The notes beneath the pieces are model-generated. The model saw nothing but the letters and a program-made list of their open reading frames with translations. It did no database searches and had not been told where the DNA came from. Both the position numbers and the translations under genes were made by a program. This document shows, piece by piece, positions 19,353 to 29,859 of a DNA stretch of 41,078 bases (positions are counted from its first letter, which is position 1; each line of letters starts with the position of its first letter). The stretch comes from Patescibacteria group bacterium UBA7396 (GTDB lineage: Bacteria; Patescibacteriota; Gracilibacteria; BD1-5; UBA6164), in the NCBI GenBank assembly GCA_002470645.1, contig DKNE01000020.1:1-41078 (forward strand), written 5' to 3'.

Positions 19353-20744
19353 ATGAAAAAAATATTAAAAATATCTGCTCTACTTTTAGGAATTTCAATG
19401 TTTTGATTTGCTGGAGCCTCATCAATAGATCGTTTTGAAATAGAAGTTTCTCCAACAAAAGTAAAAGTTTGAGAGTCTATTGACGTAACTCTAAAAGCTG
19501 TAGATAAAAGCTGAAATATAGTAAAAGATTATACTGGTGAAGTATTAATTTTTTCTCAAACAGATAAAGAAGCTGTATTTCCATGAATATTAGAGGAAAA
19601 TACTTATACTTTTAAAGCAGCTGATGCTTGAGTGGTTAAATTTGAAAATGCTGTTAAATTTACAAAAAATGGTATCCAAGATATTAGTGTATATGATAAT
19701 GCAAATTATGACATATTTTGATATGCTGAAGTAGAAGTAAGTGAATGAAGTGTGAGTGCAACTCCATCTTGAGAAATTACTATCACATATCCTGAAGAAT
19801 GAACTACATTATGATCAAATAAAATCAGTGTAAGTGGTACCACTTCAAAAAATCATAAAATAAAAATTGTATTAAACGGTGAAAAAGATGTAGAATGAAT
19901 TAGTAATGGAGAAGGAATATTTAAAATAGATGTAAGTGATATTCCTTCTGGAGAAAATGTATTTATTGCAGAACTACTAGATGCAGATGGAAAAACTATA
20001 GCAAGTTCAAAAGAAGTATTTTTCAAAATAGAAGCAAATGCGCCTCAATTTAAAAGCATTACTCTTGACCCATCAGAAACAGAATATACACCAAATACCT
20101 CTATTAATGTTACAGTGGAAGCAACAAGTGGATTAACAACGCTCAATCTTATTCTCAATGATATGGTAACATCTTTAAGTGAAAAAACATCTGGAAGTTA
20201 TGTTGGAACTATTATGGCACCAAGTGCAAAATGAGAATATAAAATCGATATTGTAATGAAAAATGAGCTCTGAAATGAAGCCAAAGAAAGTTGAGTAAGC
20301 ACTATTCAAGTGAAAGAAGTAGAACTTCTTGCATCAACTGGTGAAGATAGCGCTCCTGTAGAAGTAAATTGTGATGATTTTAAAAAAGAATTAGAAGTAA
20401 AAAATATTACCTCTATAAAATTAAAATCAAAATCAGTAATATCTTGGGATAAAGTAGAAAAAGCTTCAAGTTATAATGTATACAAAAAAGATAGAATGGG
20501 AACAGGTATGACTCTTATTGAAAATGTAACTCAAAATCAATATGAAATCATCATCCAATGAGATATAGTTGAATACGATGAATTTGCGGTAAAAGCAGTA
20601 TTTAAAGACGACGTGTGTAATGTAGAAAGTTCTGATTATTCTGGTATGACAAAAGTTCAAACTGGGCCAAAAGAAATGTTATTTATCATTATTGCTCTTT
20701 CTCTTGGAGCTGGAGTATTCTTTTTCAGAAGAAAAAATGCATAG
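19353..20744 (+). CDS. Surface protein with Ig-like domains and C-terminal membrane anchor
   Basis: 463 aa. A signal peptide, ILKISALLLGISMFGFAGA, is followed by several Ig-like beta domains: VSPTKVKVGESIDVTLKAVD (about 30-120), a second starting at ITITYPEEGTTLGSNKISVS, a third with ITLDPSETEYTPNTSINVTV and a fibronectin type III-like unit (VISWDKVEKASSYNVYKKD). The C-terminus is an anchor: TGPKEMLFIIIALSLGAG, a short hydrophobic tail, then RRKNA. No LPXTG motif is seen, so it may be kept by the helix alone or by a different sorting enzyme. It likely coats the cell or binds another cell. Its own promoter and terminator frame it. Confidence 0.75.
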
Positions 20745-20757
20745 TATGTCCAAAAAT

Positions 20758-20793
20758 AAAAAATCCTAAAAACTTTGTTTTTTAGGATTTTTT
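20758..20793 (+). terminator. Terminator after the surface protein gene
   Basis: An A-rich/T-rich stem with AATCCTAAAAAC and a GTTTTTTAGGATT partner, one A bulged, followed by T6. It lies 13 bases after the stop codon. Confidence 0.8.
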
Positions 20794-20831
20794 TGTATAG
20801 TATGAAAAATATTTTTTGAGAATACACAAAT

Positions 20832-21524
20832 ATGAGAATTGATAAATTTATTGCTAATTTATGATATGGTTCAAGAAAACAAGTGGGAGAATATATTAAA
20901 AATGAATACATTGCTGTGAATGATGAAACCATTTATGAAAAGGATTATGAAATACACTACTGAGATATCATTTCTATCGGAGAGAAAAAAATAGAGTACA
21001 AAGAATATATCTACCTACTCTTGAATAAACCCGTGTGATATATTTCCAGTAAAAAATCTGAATGATGACATCCAAGCTATTTAGAACTTCTTGAAAATTG
21101 TCCTTATGGGCAAATTATTGATATTGTAGGAAGACTTGATTTTGATACTTCTGGATTTTTACTATTAACTAATGACGGAAGCTTAACTCATAAAATTATA
21201 TCACCCAAAAAAGATATTTTTAAGAAATATTATGTGGTTTGAGCAAATAATATTTCACAAAAAGATAGGGAAAAACTAGAAAGTGGAGTAAAAATTGATG
21301 ATACAATTTCAAAACCAGCAAAAGTAGAAATAATTGATGAAAATAAAATCTATCTGAGTATCAGTGAAGGAAGATTTCACCAGATTAAAAAAATGTTTGA
21401 ATCTATTGGAAATAAAGTAATAGAACTAAAAAGAGTCAGTATATGATGACTAACTCTTTGAAATCTTCCACTATGAGAATGGAAATACCTAACTAATGAA
21501 GAAGTGAAGAAATTATTTGAATAG
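20832..21524 (+). CDS. RsuA/RluB-family 16S or 23S rRNA pseudouridine synthase
   Basis: 230 aa. An S4 RNA-binding domain (MRIDKFIANLGYGSRKQVGEYI) is joined to the synthase domain. The active-site motif is VGRLDFDTSGFLLLTNDG, with the catalytic aspartate after GRL. The family's LLLNKPVGYISS and EGRFHQIKKMF are also present. I start at the ATG at 20832 because MRIDKFIA is the conserved N-terminus. An in-frame ATG at 20802 would add ten residues directly after the terminator. The gene converts a specific rRNA uridine; which one is not clear. It ends two bases before the stop of the convergent adhesin gene. Confidence 0.88.
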
Positions 21525-21526
21525 AT

Positions 21527-23665
21527 TTATTGGCATGGTATCCAAACCTTACTTGGCCGACTTGTATTTCAGACTGCTGTAATTGAGTTTCTATCAACTC
21601 AAGAACTCCGTGAATCACTAATATTTCAACTCCAATTAGTTGAGGTACAACTTGTTCAACCGGCAGCACAATAGGTAATAGGATAATATCCTGGACCTCA
21701 ATTATTAGCTATTGAACTCACAAAAGCCAGTCTAGGGAAGGTTGTAGATTCTTTCATTGTACACCACCGTGATGCTGAGCAATATTCACTACTTCTTGAT
21801 ACTCAACAAGTTCAAGCCCAATTACCACACCCAGTTCAATAATTATGTGCTAATTTTTTACCAACCGATGTACAATGATTCATGAAAGTATTTATAGATA
21901 CCCCACTACTCCAATTTACAGTAATGGGATACCATTGATACCCAGATGCTGTTATAGAGCATTCCCAACTAGCATATAAAGTAATACCGGTAGTTAACAA
22001 ATATGTAATAGCACTGCTACCATTTGCATTATAATATTTTGTACCTCAACCATTAGTAGATGTAAAATATCCATTAAATGTACATCATGTTTTTATTGGT
22101 AAAGTTATACTTGGCATAGCATTGTTATATGTTGCCATTATACTAGAGCTTCATCAACTTCATCAATCAATATTAAATGTAACTGCATATGTATTCTCAA
22201 TACAATTTCATCCTGATGCTGTATATCACATATTACAACTTATCAACTCATTTTGACTACTCAAACTTACAGTAGTCCCATCAGTTCATAATGTAAATAT
22301 TGATGTAAGTGTTGATGTCCCATATGGTATACTCAGTGATTGAGAAGTTTTAGTTTCTGGAAGCCCATAAGTAAGTGTAAAACCACTAAATGTAAATACT
22401 CTTGCATTATACTCTGCACTTGTTACAGTTTTTATTTTTGGTGTACAATTCAAAGTTTCATATCAATCGATACATTTATATTTACATACTCAGGAATTTG
22501 TTTGGTCCCAAGACCAAGACTTACTTCATTGAGTTCCATTTAATTCTGAATTATCAGGTCTTGTACCTGTACAGCTATCAAGTATACAAGTATTTCCACT
22601 TGCTATATAATCTTCATTACAAGTAGGAGTAAGTAACTCTTCTTGTCAATTTTTTGAAAAGATTCAGTTATTACAAGTAAATATTTGTTTATATATTTGT
22701 GTCCCATTAGTGATATTTATTATTTTTTCAGCATGAAAATCTGAGCTATCATTTGTAGCATCTAATATATAATCTTCTATTGTTTCTTGTGAACAATTAC
22801 TAGCTAATCAGGGATTACAATTCATATATGGATAATCCACTTTATTTGCTGTAGAATGATTCCATATTCAATTATTACAAGTAAATGTTTCACTTATACA
22901 TACTTGTGAATACGCTACACTATCTGTTGTATAAAATATTTTTGTATGTCAATTGGGAGTTCCATCGCACGTTTTTTGTATTTGTGTATTTGGTGTTACT
23001 TTTTGCTTATCTACTATTATTTCTATAAGGTTTATTCCATTACTAATAACACTTCAACTTTGAGTATCATTTGAAAAATATGTTATAAAATTAGTATCTT
23101 GATTTATCATTAAATCAAGTCCAGTTAAATATTTTTCTTTTGTAATTGGGATTCATGTATCTTCATCAAATAATATTCATACACTATCTCATAGAGTATA
23201 AAAATGTCTTTTTTTATACTCTGTATTTGCATAAGTTTGTAATATTTGTGGAAAATATCATATATAGTTTACATTCTCTAAATAAGTTCAGAGTTGATAT
23301 TTTTTATTATTCCCGGTGATTGCATAAAAATAATTTGTATAATCTTTAGGATCAAATACTTCTCTATTTAAGTTTATTTTATGAGTAATATTTGTTCCGA
23401 TTATTCATTGTTTTGATAATATAATAGATCAACTTAATATTTCTAAATATTCATCTGGTTCAGGATAATCTGATGTTTTGACATTATAGAGTGTTAATCC
23501 TTTTTCTATTTGCTTCAAAGTTGCAACTCTATTTCCATCTCGAGAATATTGAGTATAATTTTGGAATGATATAAACGCGATTACAGAAAGAATAGCTAAA
23601 ATAGTTATAATAATAATAAGTTCTATAAGAGTAAAAGCTTTGAATTGTTTTTTTTGTTTTTTCAT
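21527..23665 (-). CDS. Large pilin-like adhesin with Listeria-Bacteroides (InlB B) repeat
   Basis: 712 aa, much longer than a normal pilin (130-200). It begins with a prepilin signal, KKQFKAFTLIELIIIITILA, with A/F cleavage and Glu+5. A pseudopilin-like part (YNVKTSDYPEPDEYLEIL) follows to about 150. The middle (about 200-490) has cysteine-containing ETFTCNNGIWN and QIFTCNNGIFS repeats. Residues 494-568 form a Listeria-Bacteroides repeat: VTFNIDGGSGGSSS, then TGCTFNGYFTSTNGGGTKYY and LYASWE. The C-terminal ~145 residues are rich in Cys, Ser, Gly and Trp. Such repeats occur in adhesins of surface-attached bacteria, so a tip adhesin mounted on a pilus is the best inference. It is monocistronic, with a promoter at 23698-23726. 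Confidence 0.78.
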
Positions 23666-23697
23666 ATATGAGAAGTAAAAAATAAAATTACACTATA

Positions 23698-23726
23698 ATT
23701 ATAGTATGCTTTAAAGTTTTTTGCAA
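23698..23726 (-). promoter_or_regulatory. Promoter of the adhesin gene
   Basis: Minus-strand TTGCAA (23721-23726), a 17-nt spacer and a perfect TATAAT (23698-23703), 32 bases before the start codon. Confidence 0.68.
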
Positions 23727-23753
23727 ACAAAAAAGAAATTATTTGAATAGATT

Positions 23754-23789
23754 AAAAAATAGAGTTTTTTGAAACAAACTCTATTTTTT
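23754..23789 (-). terminator. Terminator of the five-gene minus-strand operon
   Basis: A 14-bp perfect stem (AAAAAATAGAGTTT and its complement) around an 8-nt loop, just downstream of the stop codon at 23800 on the minus strand. Confidence 0.82.
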
Positions 23790-23799
23790 AAAATGATAA

Positions 23800-24519
23800 C
23801 TATCTTTCAATTTCCTTTCTATCATATTTCACTTCCATATCAATATTTTCTCCAATAAATCAAATATCTTCTCAATTAAAATACAAAACTTTTGCTAATG
23901 TCAGAGGTAAAATATGTTCTGCTAAAAGACAATTTTTTAAAAATTCCTTTTTATCCTCTCTCAATTCTTTGATATAAATAGATGCGGTTACTCCCCTATT
24001 TATTCACTTAAACATAGCTTTTGTTTGTCAGGCTTCACGAATGGGAGGAAGAAAAAATATTTCTTTTCCCATCCTTTTATAATCGCTTCCTCTCCACATA
24101 AGATTTTCAATATTTACTGAAACTGAAACCAAAACTTGCGAAAAATCTACACGAAAACAATTGATATCTTCTCTGAGAAATCAAAGCTTTTGGTAATACT
24201 CTTCTAAAATTTTGATTTCCTCATCAAGCGTTACTCCTACGATATGAATTTTTTTATTATTTGAAAGAGCATACTCAAATAATTCTTTAAAAATTTGAAG
24301 TTCATCTGCTTCGCTATAAACATTGGAAAACATGGCATATTTATTTCACATTTCTCAAAGAAGTTTAGTATTTTCTTTTTGTACTAAAAGCTCAGACAGA
24401 AAAAAAACTTCTACTTTATCGGAAGAAAAATCAGTTGAGAGGTAGGAAAATAAAAATGTATTGTCAAATATATCAGTATTTGGAATATTAAGAATTTTGT
24501 CTTTGTATACTTTTTTCAT
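23800..24519 (-). CDS. Unknown protein
   Basis: 239 aa, soluble by composition. No family recognised. Visible points are a short basic N-terminus MKKVYKDKILNIPNTDIFDN, a central stretch NNKKIHIVGVTLDEEIKILE of strand-helix character, VSVNIENLMWRGSDYKRMGK and a C-terminal GEDIGFIGENIDMEVKY ending in basic residues. It is the last gene of the packed operon, five bases after the transporter gene, and a terminator follows. Confidence 0.6.
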
Positions 24520-24524
24520 AGGTT

Positions 24525-25403
24525 TTATTTAAAATAAAATCAGAGTGATATTAAAATTAAAATAATAATTGTCAAAATAATATCTTTTTTTCTTGGAATA
24601 TCTCTGAGAATAAAAAAAGCAAAAAAGAGAGTCGAAAGTATTCATAAAAAAGAAAGTAATACCGAAATAGAAAGCCCTAAATATGAAATAACCACCAAAG
24701 AAAGAAACCAAGAAAACCATGATAAAAATCAAGAAATAGATCTATAGGTATAAAAACCAAAATCAACATTTTTTAACTCTTTAAACCATTTTAAAAGGAA
24801 AAACGGAATAAAAAACAAAATAACTCCCATCACCAAATAGGTCGTAATAAAACTATACCCACTCACTCAAAGTCCTCACTGAGCACTTTCAAGTAAAATG
24901 TACCCAACTATGAGATTTCAAATCGCAAACAACAAGTGAGAAAATGAAAAAATGAGAATATTTTTTGAAAAAGCTATATTTTTCATATCCAAAGAAGATA
25001 TAAAAATCACAAAAATAGTCACCAATGTAATAACAAAACTCAGAGTTGAGATATCACTAAATAAATAAAAAGAAAAGATAATAGTAAAAATTTTACTCAA
25101 ATTTTCATATGGAAGCAAATACGTAATTTTCTCTATTTTAAATATTTTTGCGTGAAAATATCTTCCAACTGTATAAAAAAGCAGTGATAAAAATATCGCA
25201 AATAAAACTTGCGGAGAAATATAAAGGGTCGTATCAAAATGAAATTCAAAATAATAATAGGCAAAAATAAAAATTCCCAATGGAAGTATTTGTCACAAAA
25301 AATCATTATTCCATAAATTGATATTATATTTGAGTGCTTTTTTAAAAAAAATATCTCAAAGGGAAGCAAAAACGGTAGATATTATTGCAATAAAAAAATT
25401 CAT
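24525..25403 (-). CDS. DMT/EamA-type membrane transporter
   Basis: 292 aa with about ten hydrophobic segments. It begins MNFFIAIISTVFASLGDIFF, the start of an EamA-like repeat, and after the midpoint (LIVGYILLESAQGG) the second half repeats the five-helix pattern, ending VLLSFLGILSTLFFAFFILR. EamA proteins move small metabolites, drugs or nucleotide sugars. The conserved EamA ends are weak, so it may be another DMT subgroup. It lies between two unknown genes in a packed operon; gaps are four and five bases. Confidence 0.72.
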
Positions 25404-25406
25404 AAT

Positions 25407-25952
25407 TTATAAAGTATTAGTAGTAAGAACATCATTTTTTATATCGATGAGATTTCACTGAATTTTTTGTATATTTTTTGAAAGAAGTAAATGATACGAT
25501 AACAGTCAAAAAAGAGAGAAAATATTTCCTCATCAAATATGTGCATACACTCTATCGAGTGCCACATCTATTTTTTGAAGCAAAAGTTTTTTCTTCTCAA
25601 AATCTGATAATGCTCCTAAATATTCCTCATGAGAAATATGAAGATGCGGAGGTAGGACCTTATTTTGACTATCAAGATCTTGAAGTTGAGTAATTTTCTC
25701 TAAAATTTCTTGGACTTCTTTATGAGATATTATTTCTCCTGCCAAAATACTCTCTACCGATTGTTTTGAAAGAAATCATGTGCTGACCAATTCCTTTAAC
25801 ATATCAAGAGATTCTTTAGTTTTTATTTTTTCACGTATCTTTTTTTGAAGTTTTTGAAAATCAAGAGTGGCTTCAGCTTCTTGTATAAGTTCTTGCTTTT
25901 TCTTTCATTTTTTTTCTTGTTCTGTTCCTTTAAAACCATCAAAAATAGCCAT
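25407..25952 (-). CDS. Unknown charged helical protein
   Basis: 181 aa. It starts MAIFDGFKGTEQEKKGKKKQ. Residues about 15-120 are highly charged and predicted helical (RKIREKIKTKESLDMLKELV-type periodicity), including AGEIISHKEVQEILEKITQLQ and KVLPPHLHISHEEYLGALSD. The C-terminal part after the glycine triplet VYAHIGGGNI is more hydrophobic and short. No family recognised; a scaffold or nucleic-acid binding role would be guesswork. The gene is nine bases after the RNase HII-QueH gene and four before the transporter. Confidence 0.6.
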
Positions 25953-25961
25953 ATATTTTTA

Positions 25962-27137
25962 TTATCAACTAAAATTTTTTCCATCAAATGTATCAGAATA
26001 AATACATCCACAATAATTTTGTCTATAAATATCATGCGTTTTACAATATTCTACACTTCTTAAAAATCCATTATTTTTTCTAAATGCAATTTTAAGAAAT
26101 TCTAGTTTTTTGCCAAGAGAATATTTATCTCCTAACTCAAACATTTTTTGAATGTCTTTATGGGGCGAAGTTAAAAGAGTCGAGGTCCAATGTTTTATTC
26201 ATAATTTTTCTGCCTCGAGTGCAGTTCTTTTGAGTCTCATATCATAACATTTCACACATTTTTCTCCTCTTTCTGGAGTATGCTCTAGTCATTTAATTTC
26301 GTGAAAAAAATTTGCCACATCATATTCTCACTCGATCCACTCTACTCACTCAATTTCACACACTTTTTTCAGCGCTTTTAGGCGTTTATTATATTCTTTT
26401 TTTGGCTGAATATTTGGATCATACCAAAAACAAATTACCTCATACTCTTTTTTTAAATCCATAATAGGTACACTTGCATCTGGTCAACAACAGATATGTA
26501 AGAGAAGTTTTGGCTTTTGTTCTGATATTTTTTTGACTGGTTTATAAGATATTCTATGAATTCCCGTAATACTCGAAGCATCTTTTAAATATTCAATATG
26601 TTTTTTTGTTCCATATCATTTATGATTTTCAAGTCACATATTCGGATACAAAAGTGCGTACGTTCAAATCAATTTATCTCTCAACACTTTTGCAATAATA
26701 GATGCCGCTCAGATTTCTGTTACTTTTCCATCTCCCCCGACGATATAGAGTGGTTTTTTATCTAATTCTTCAAAAACATAATTATCATTTCCATCCACTA
26801 AAACTCCCTCTATCTTTTTTTTATCTATTTTTCTTAAAAGTTCTACCAAGCTTCTTCTCATGGCTTCTTTATTGGCTTGTTTAATATTGATTTCATCAAT
26901 AAGATAATTATCCACTACTCACACTCAAAAATATACTTGAGGATTTTCTCAAGTTGAAAATTGTATTAATTTTGTAAATAATTCTTCTCTTTTTTTCTCT
27001 GTGAGTTTTTTTGAATCATTGAGTTCTCAAAGAAATTTTGCATCTAAAGGATTATTTTTATTAAAAGTAAGACTACAAGCTACTACTGGTCAAAGCCAAG
27101 GTCACCTTCCGGCTTCATCGATTCAAATTTTATACAT
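25962..27137 (-). CDS. RNase HII-epoxyqueuosine reductase QueH fusion
   Basis: 391 aa in one frame. Residues 1-200 are RNase HII: DEAGRG (D7, E8), VDGND (D115), VGGDG (D136), AASIIAKVLRD and HKGYGTKKH, so the four acidic residues of the active site are present. Residues from about 208 are QueH (DUF208): LLLHICCGPD with the cysteine pair C216/C217, then ERGEKCVKCYDMRL, SPHKDIQKMFELGDKYS and YCGCIYSD with family cysteines. RNase HII removes ribonucleotides from DNA; QueH reduces epoxyqueuosine to queuosine in tRNA. The two activities are unrelated, and I know of no standard fusion. No stop or start codon separates the halves. It is the first gene of the packed operon. Confidence 0.87.
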
Positions 27138-27200
27138 CGTTTGAAATTAGAGTTTATTTTTCTAAAATATACTCATATTCTTTCTATTGACAAATTTTTC

Positions 27201-27242
27201 AAAATAAAAAATCACTTGCATATACAAGTGATTTTTTATTTT
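27201..27242 (-). terminator. Terminator after the His-rich gene
   Basis: A perfect 18-bp stem (AAAATAAAAAATCACTTG and complement) around CATATA. The gene's stop codon (27241-27243) lies in the proximal arm. Confidence 0.85.
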
Positions 27243-27471
27243 AATGATGATCGTGTCCACAATTTTCTCAATGTTCATGATGATGATCGTGAGCACCATG
27301 TTCATGTCCAGACATTTCTTGCTCTACCATAGCCATAAATCCTGAGATTAATACTTCAAATAGTTCATTATCATCTTGTACTGGCTCTCCAGATTTCCCA
27401 GCTAATATTTGTTTTAAAAAATCCATAGTTTCTCTATATTCACCTGGAAGTTCTATCATAATTTTTTCCAT
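27241..27471 (-). CDS. Small protein with His-rich metal-binding tail
   Basis: 76 aa. The first 50 residues are an acidic helical domain (MEKIMIELPGEYRETMDFLK, then LFEVLISGFMAMVEQEM). The last 22 residues contain ten histidines in SGHEHGAHDHHHEHG and CGHDHH, with one cysteine. Such tails bind Zn, Ni or Co in metal-storage or metallochaperone proteins. I do not recognise a family for the first part. A promoter is at 27502-27529. Confidence 0.75.
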
Positions 27472-27695
27472 ATATGTTATTTTAAAAATTAAACTTTGAA
27501 AAATATACCTCTATTTTCTTTTTTTGCAAGAAAATATAAAATATCCGTCATTAAAAAATTTTCATATAAAAATATTTGCAATTATAAAAAATACTATAAT
27601 ATATATACCGTTTTATAAGAATATTTATAAGTACTTACTTATTTCTTACTCATTATATATAGCATTAAATTCATTATATTCCATAATAACAAATT
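27472..27695. other. Divergent intergenic region
   Basis: 224 very AT-rich bases between the His-rich gene (-) and the reductase fusion (+). The minus-strand promoter at 27502-27529 is the only element I can name; I see no convincing plus-strand promoter and no RNA gene. Confidence 0.4.
27502..27529 (-). promoter_or_regulatory. Promoter of the His-rich gene
   Basis: TTGCAA (27524-27529), a 16-nt spacer and TATATT (27502-27507) on the minus strand, 30 bases before the ATG. Confidence 0.55.
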
Positions 27696-29183
27696 ATGAT
27701 AAAATCTGTTTCAATAGTACCATGATGTATTGCTTGTAAAAATTGTGAGTCCATTTGTCCAAATATTTTTAAAGTAGAGGGGAAATCAATGGTTATAAAC
27801 CATAATTATAAAGAAAATATTCAAAAAATATTAAAAGCTCGTGATATGTGTCCTGTACAAGTTATCAAAGTAGAAGCTGAATCTGGTGCAAATATCGACA
27901 CAAAACCTCTTATCTGAAAAGTACTTTCAAAAGTATATCTTACTCCTGATACTATTGAACTCGTAGTAGAAACAAAAGATTTTTCTTTTACTGCCTGACA
28001 ATACGTGAGCCTAAAAATGAAAGATAAACATGGAACTTTCAATCGTAGCTATTCTATAGCAACTGGAAATACCAATAGTTTTACTCTTACAATAAAAATC
28101 CTTCCTCAATGAAGAGGATGAGCCTTTATTAATACATTAAAAGAAAATGCTAAAATAGAGTTTTTTGGTCCAGAATGAAGTTTTATACTTCAAAAAAACA
28201 CGAAACCAAAAGTATTTATAGCAACAGGTACCGGACTTGCTCCTATGATAGCAATGCTTGAAAACACTCCAGAAAACATCCAAAAAACAGTGATTTTTTG
28301 AGTAAGATATGAAAGTGATTTTTATTATCAAGATGTTCTTAAAAAATTTCCAAATACGAAAATTATCACAACCGTTTCAAAACCAACTGAAAATTATACT
28401 GGAACAACCGGAAGAGTTACTGATTTTTTAGCAGATATTACCAATGATAGTGAAATATATATTTGTGGAAATCCAGATATGGTAGAATCTGTAAAAGAAA
28501 ATCTTTCTAAAAACTGATTCCCAACTGAAAATATTTATTATGAAAGTTTTGTCGCTGCTCCTCCAACTCCATCAGTATGATTTTTTGAAAATATTTTTAT
28601 AGAATGAAATATTCCTGGAATAAAAGCACTCAATTGGTTTTTTATACTTTTCTGATTTGCTACTCCTTTCTTACTTAAGGATGGTCCTTTGTGGTATTAT
28701 AATCATGCTTGGGATATCGCTTGGTGGAGTGTTGTTTTTGTGATATTGATAAGACCTCTTGCTGATTTATTTCCAAAACTGCTTTTGTTTAGAAAACTTC
28801 TCATTTGGAGAAATGGATTATGAATTTTATCATCTGCTATCATTTTATCATATTTTGGATTTAATGTTTATACTAATTATTCCTATTATGGAATTGCGCC
28901 TCTGGATACTTTAGGAAATTATTTTACTGCAAAAATGTGGAGCGGAAAAAATATTTTCCCAAGACTTTCGGAAATAACCGCACTCATCCTTTTTATCACC
29001 TCAAATAATTTTTCTCAAAAAATACTTGGGAAAAATTGGAAAAGAATTCAAAAATTAGCATATGTATACTTTATTTCCGGAGGAATTTTTATCTATTCTT
29101 TCGGGAAAGATGAAGCATTATATTCTATGATTATTGCTACTATTCTTTACTTTGCTGCGGTCTTTAAAAATTGGAAAAAATAG
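27696..29183 (+). CDS. Ferredoxin-FAD/NAD reductase-ferric-reductase-like membrane fusion
   Basis: 495 aa, three modules. Residues 1-57 form a single-cluster 4Fe-4S ferredoxin: CIACKNC (C11, C14, C17) with C52 in DMCPV. Residues about 72-300 are a ferredoxin-NADP+ reductase-like unit: FNRSYSIATG binds FAD, and ATGTGLAPMIAML and YICGNPDMV bind NAD(P). The rest is a five- to six-helix membrane domain like YedZ/MsrQ: FRKLLIWRNGLGILSSAI, then LSEITALILFITSN and KNWKRIQKLAYVYF. In MsrQ, heme is held by conserved histidines, for example LHRLxY. Here these positions read IQKLAY, and the only histidine of the membrane part is in NHAWD. Electrons might run from NAD(P)H to a membrane acceptor without heme b. 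Confidence 0.83.
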
Positions 29184-29288
29184 TTGTTTTAGTTATTAAC
29201 AGAAAATAAAAAAATGTATTGATTTTTTTTTCTTTCTCCTTAAAATTCAAGCTAATTGAATATTAATTCATAATTTTTTGAAGAATAT

Positions 29289-29810
29289 ATGGACTTAGTA
29301 AAAAATCTTATACAACAAGTAGAAAGCCTAAAATCAGAAAAAAACTTTACAAAAGCTCTTGAATTATTAGAAGAAGCTCTTTCAAAATTTAATGATGATT
29401 ATAGAATTTATGAAGAAATAGCAGATATTTATCTGTACGAATGAAAAGTAACTAAAGCCAAAAAAGCGATTGATTTTGCTATGAATATCAATCCTGAATC
29501 CGCAACGGGAAATTATTTAAAAGGGTTTATTCTTCTTTCAAATAACAAAATTATTGAGGCAATTGAATTTTTAGAAAAATCAAATCTACTGATGCCAAAT
29601 AATGCTGAAGTACTTAGAAATCTTTGATGGGCATATTCTATGACAGGAGAAACAAAAAAGGGAATCTTTATCTTAAAAAGAGCTCTCAATATATCTCCAA
29701 ATGACAAACTCATTACTGAAGATCTCGCTATGGCGCTCATTTGAGCTGGGAAAGTAAAAGAATGAAATCTTCTTTTAGAAAAAATTGGAAAAGAAAAAAT
29801 TTTTATATAA
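29289..29810 (+). CDS. TPR-repeat protein
   Basis: 173 aa, all helical. Tetratricopeptide units can be read: LKSEKNFTKALELLEEALSK (about 13-32), YEEIADIYLYEGKVTKAKKA, AEVLRNLGWAYSMTGETKKG and EDLAMALIGAGKVKEGNLLL. The TPR glycines of YEGK, NLGWAY and LIGAG are TGA-coded. TPR domains bind partner proteins. No signal peptide is present, so it is cytoplasmic. It is 50 bases upstream of the FtsA-like gene; the gap has a weak terminator. Confidence 0.85.
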
Positions 29811-29815
29811 TTAAA

Positions 29816-29840
29816 AAAGCATAAAGTATATTTATGCTTT
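29816..29840 (+). terminator. Weak terminator after the TPR gene
   Basis: A 10-bp stem (AAAGCATAAA and complement) around GTATA, followed by a short T run. Confidence 0.6.
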
Positions 29841-29859
29841 CATTTTTAAAATAGCCGTT

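Noticed and set aside
20802..20831. Earlier ATG for the RsuA-type gene
   Set aside because: It would add ten residues before the conserved MRIDKF start and directly follows the terminator.
21527..23665. Repeated cysteine-rich DNA as a CRISPR array
   Set aside because: The repeats are protein-level and irregular, in one open frame, with no fixed-length spacers and no Cas genes.
23692..23705. 14-bp palindrome ACTATAATTATAGT as an operator
   Set aside because: It coincides with the TATAAT -10 box, which is itself nearly palindromic when doubled; no second site is seen.
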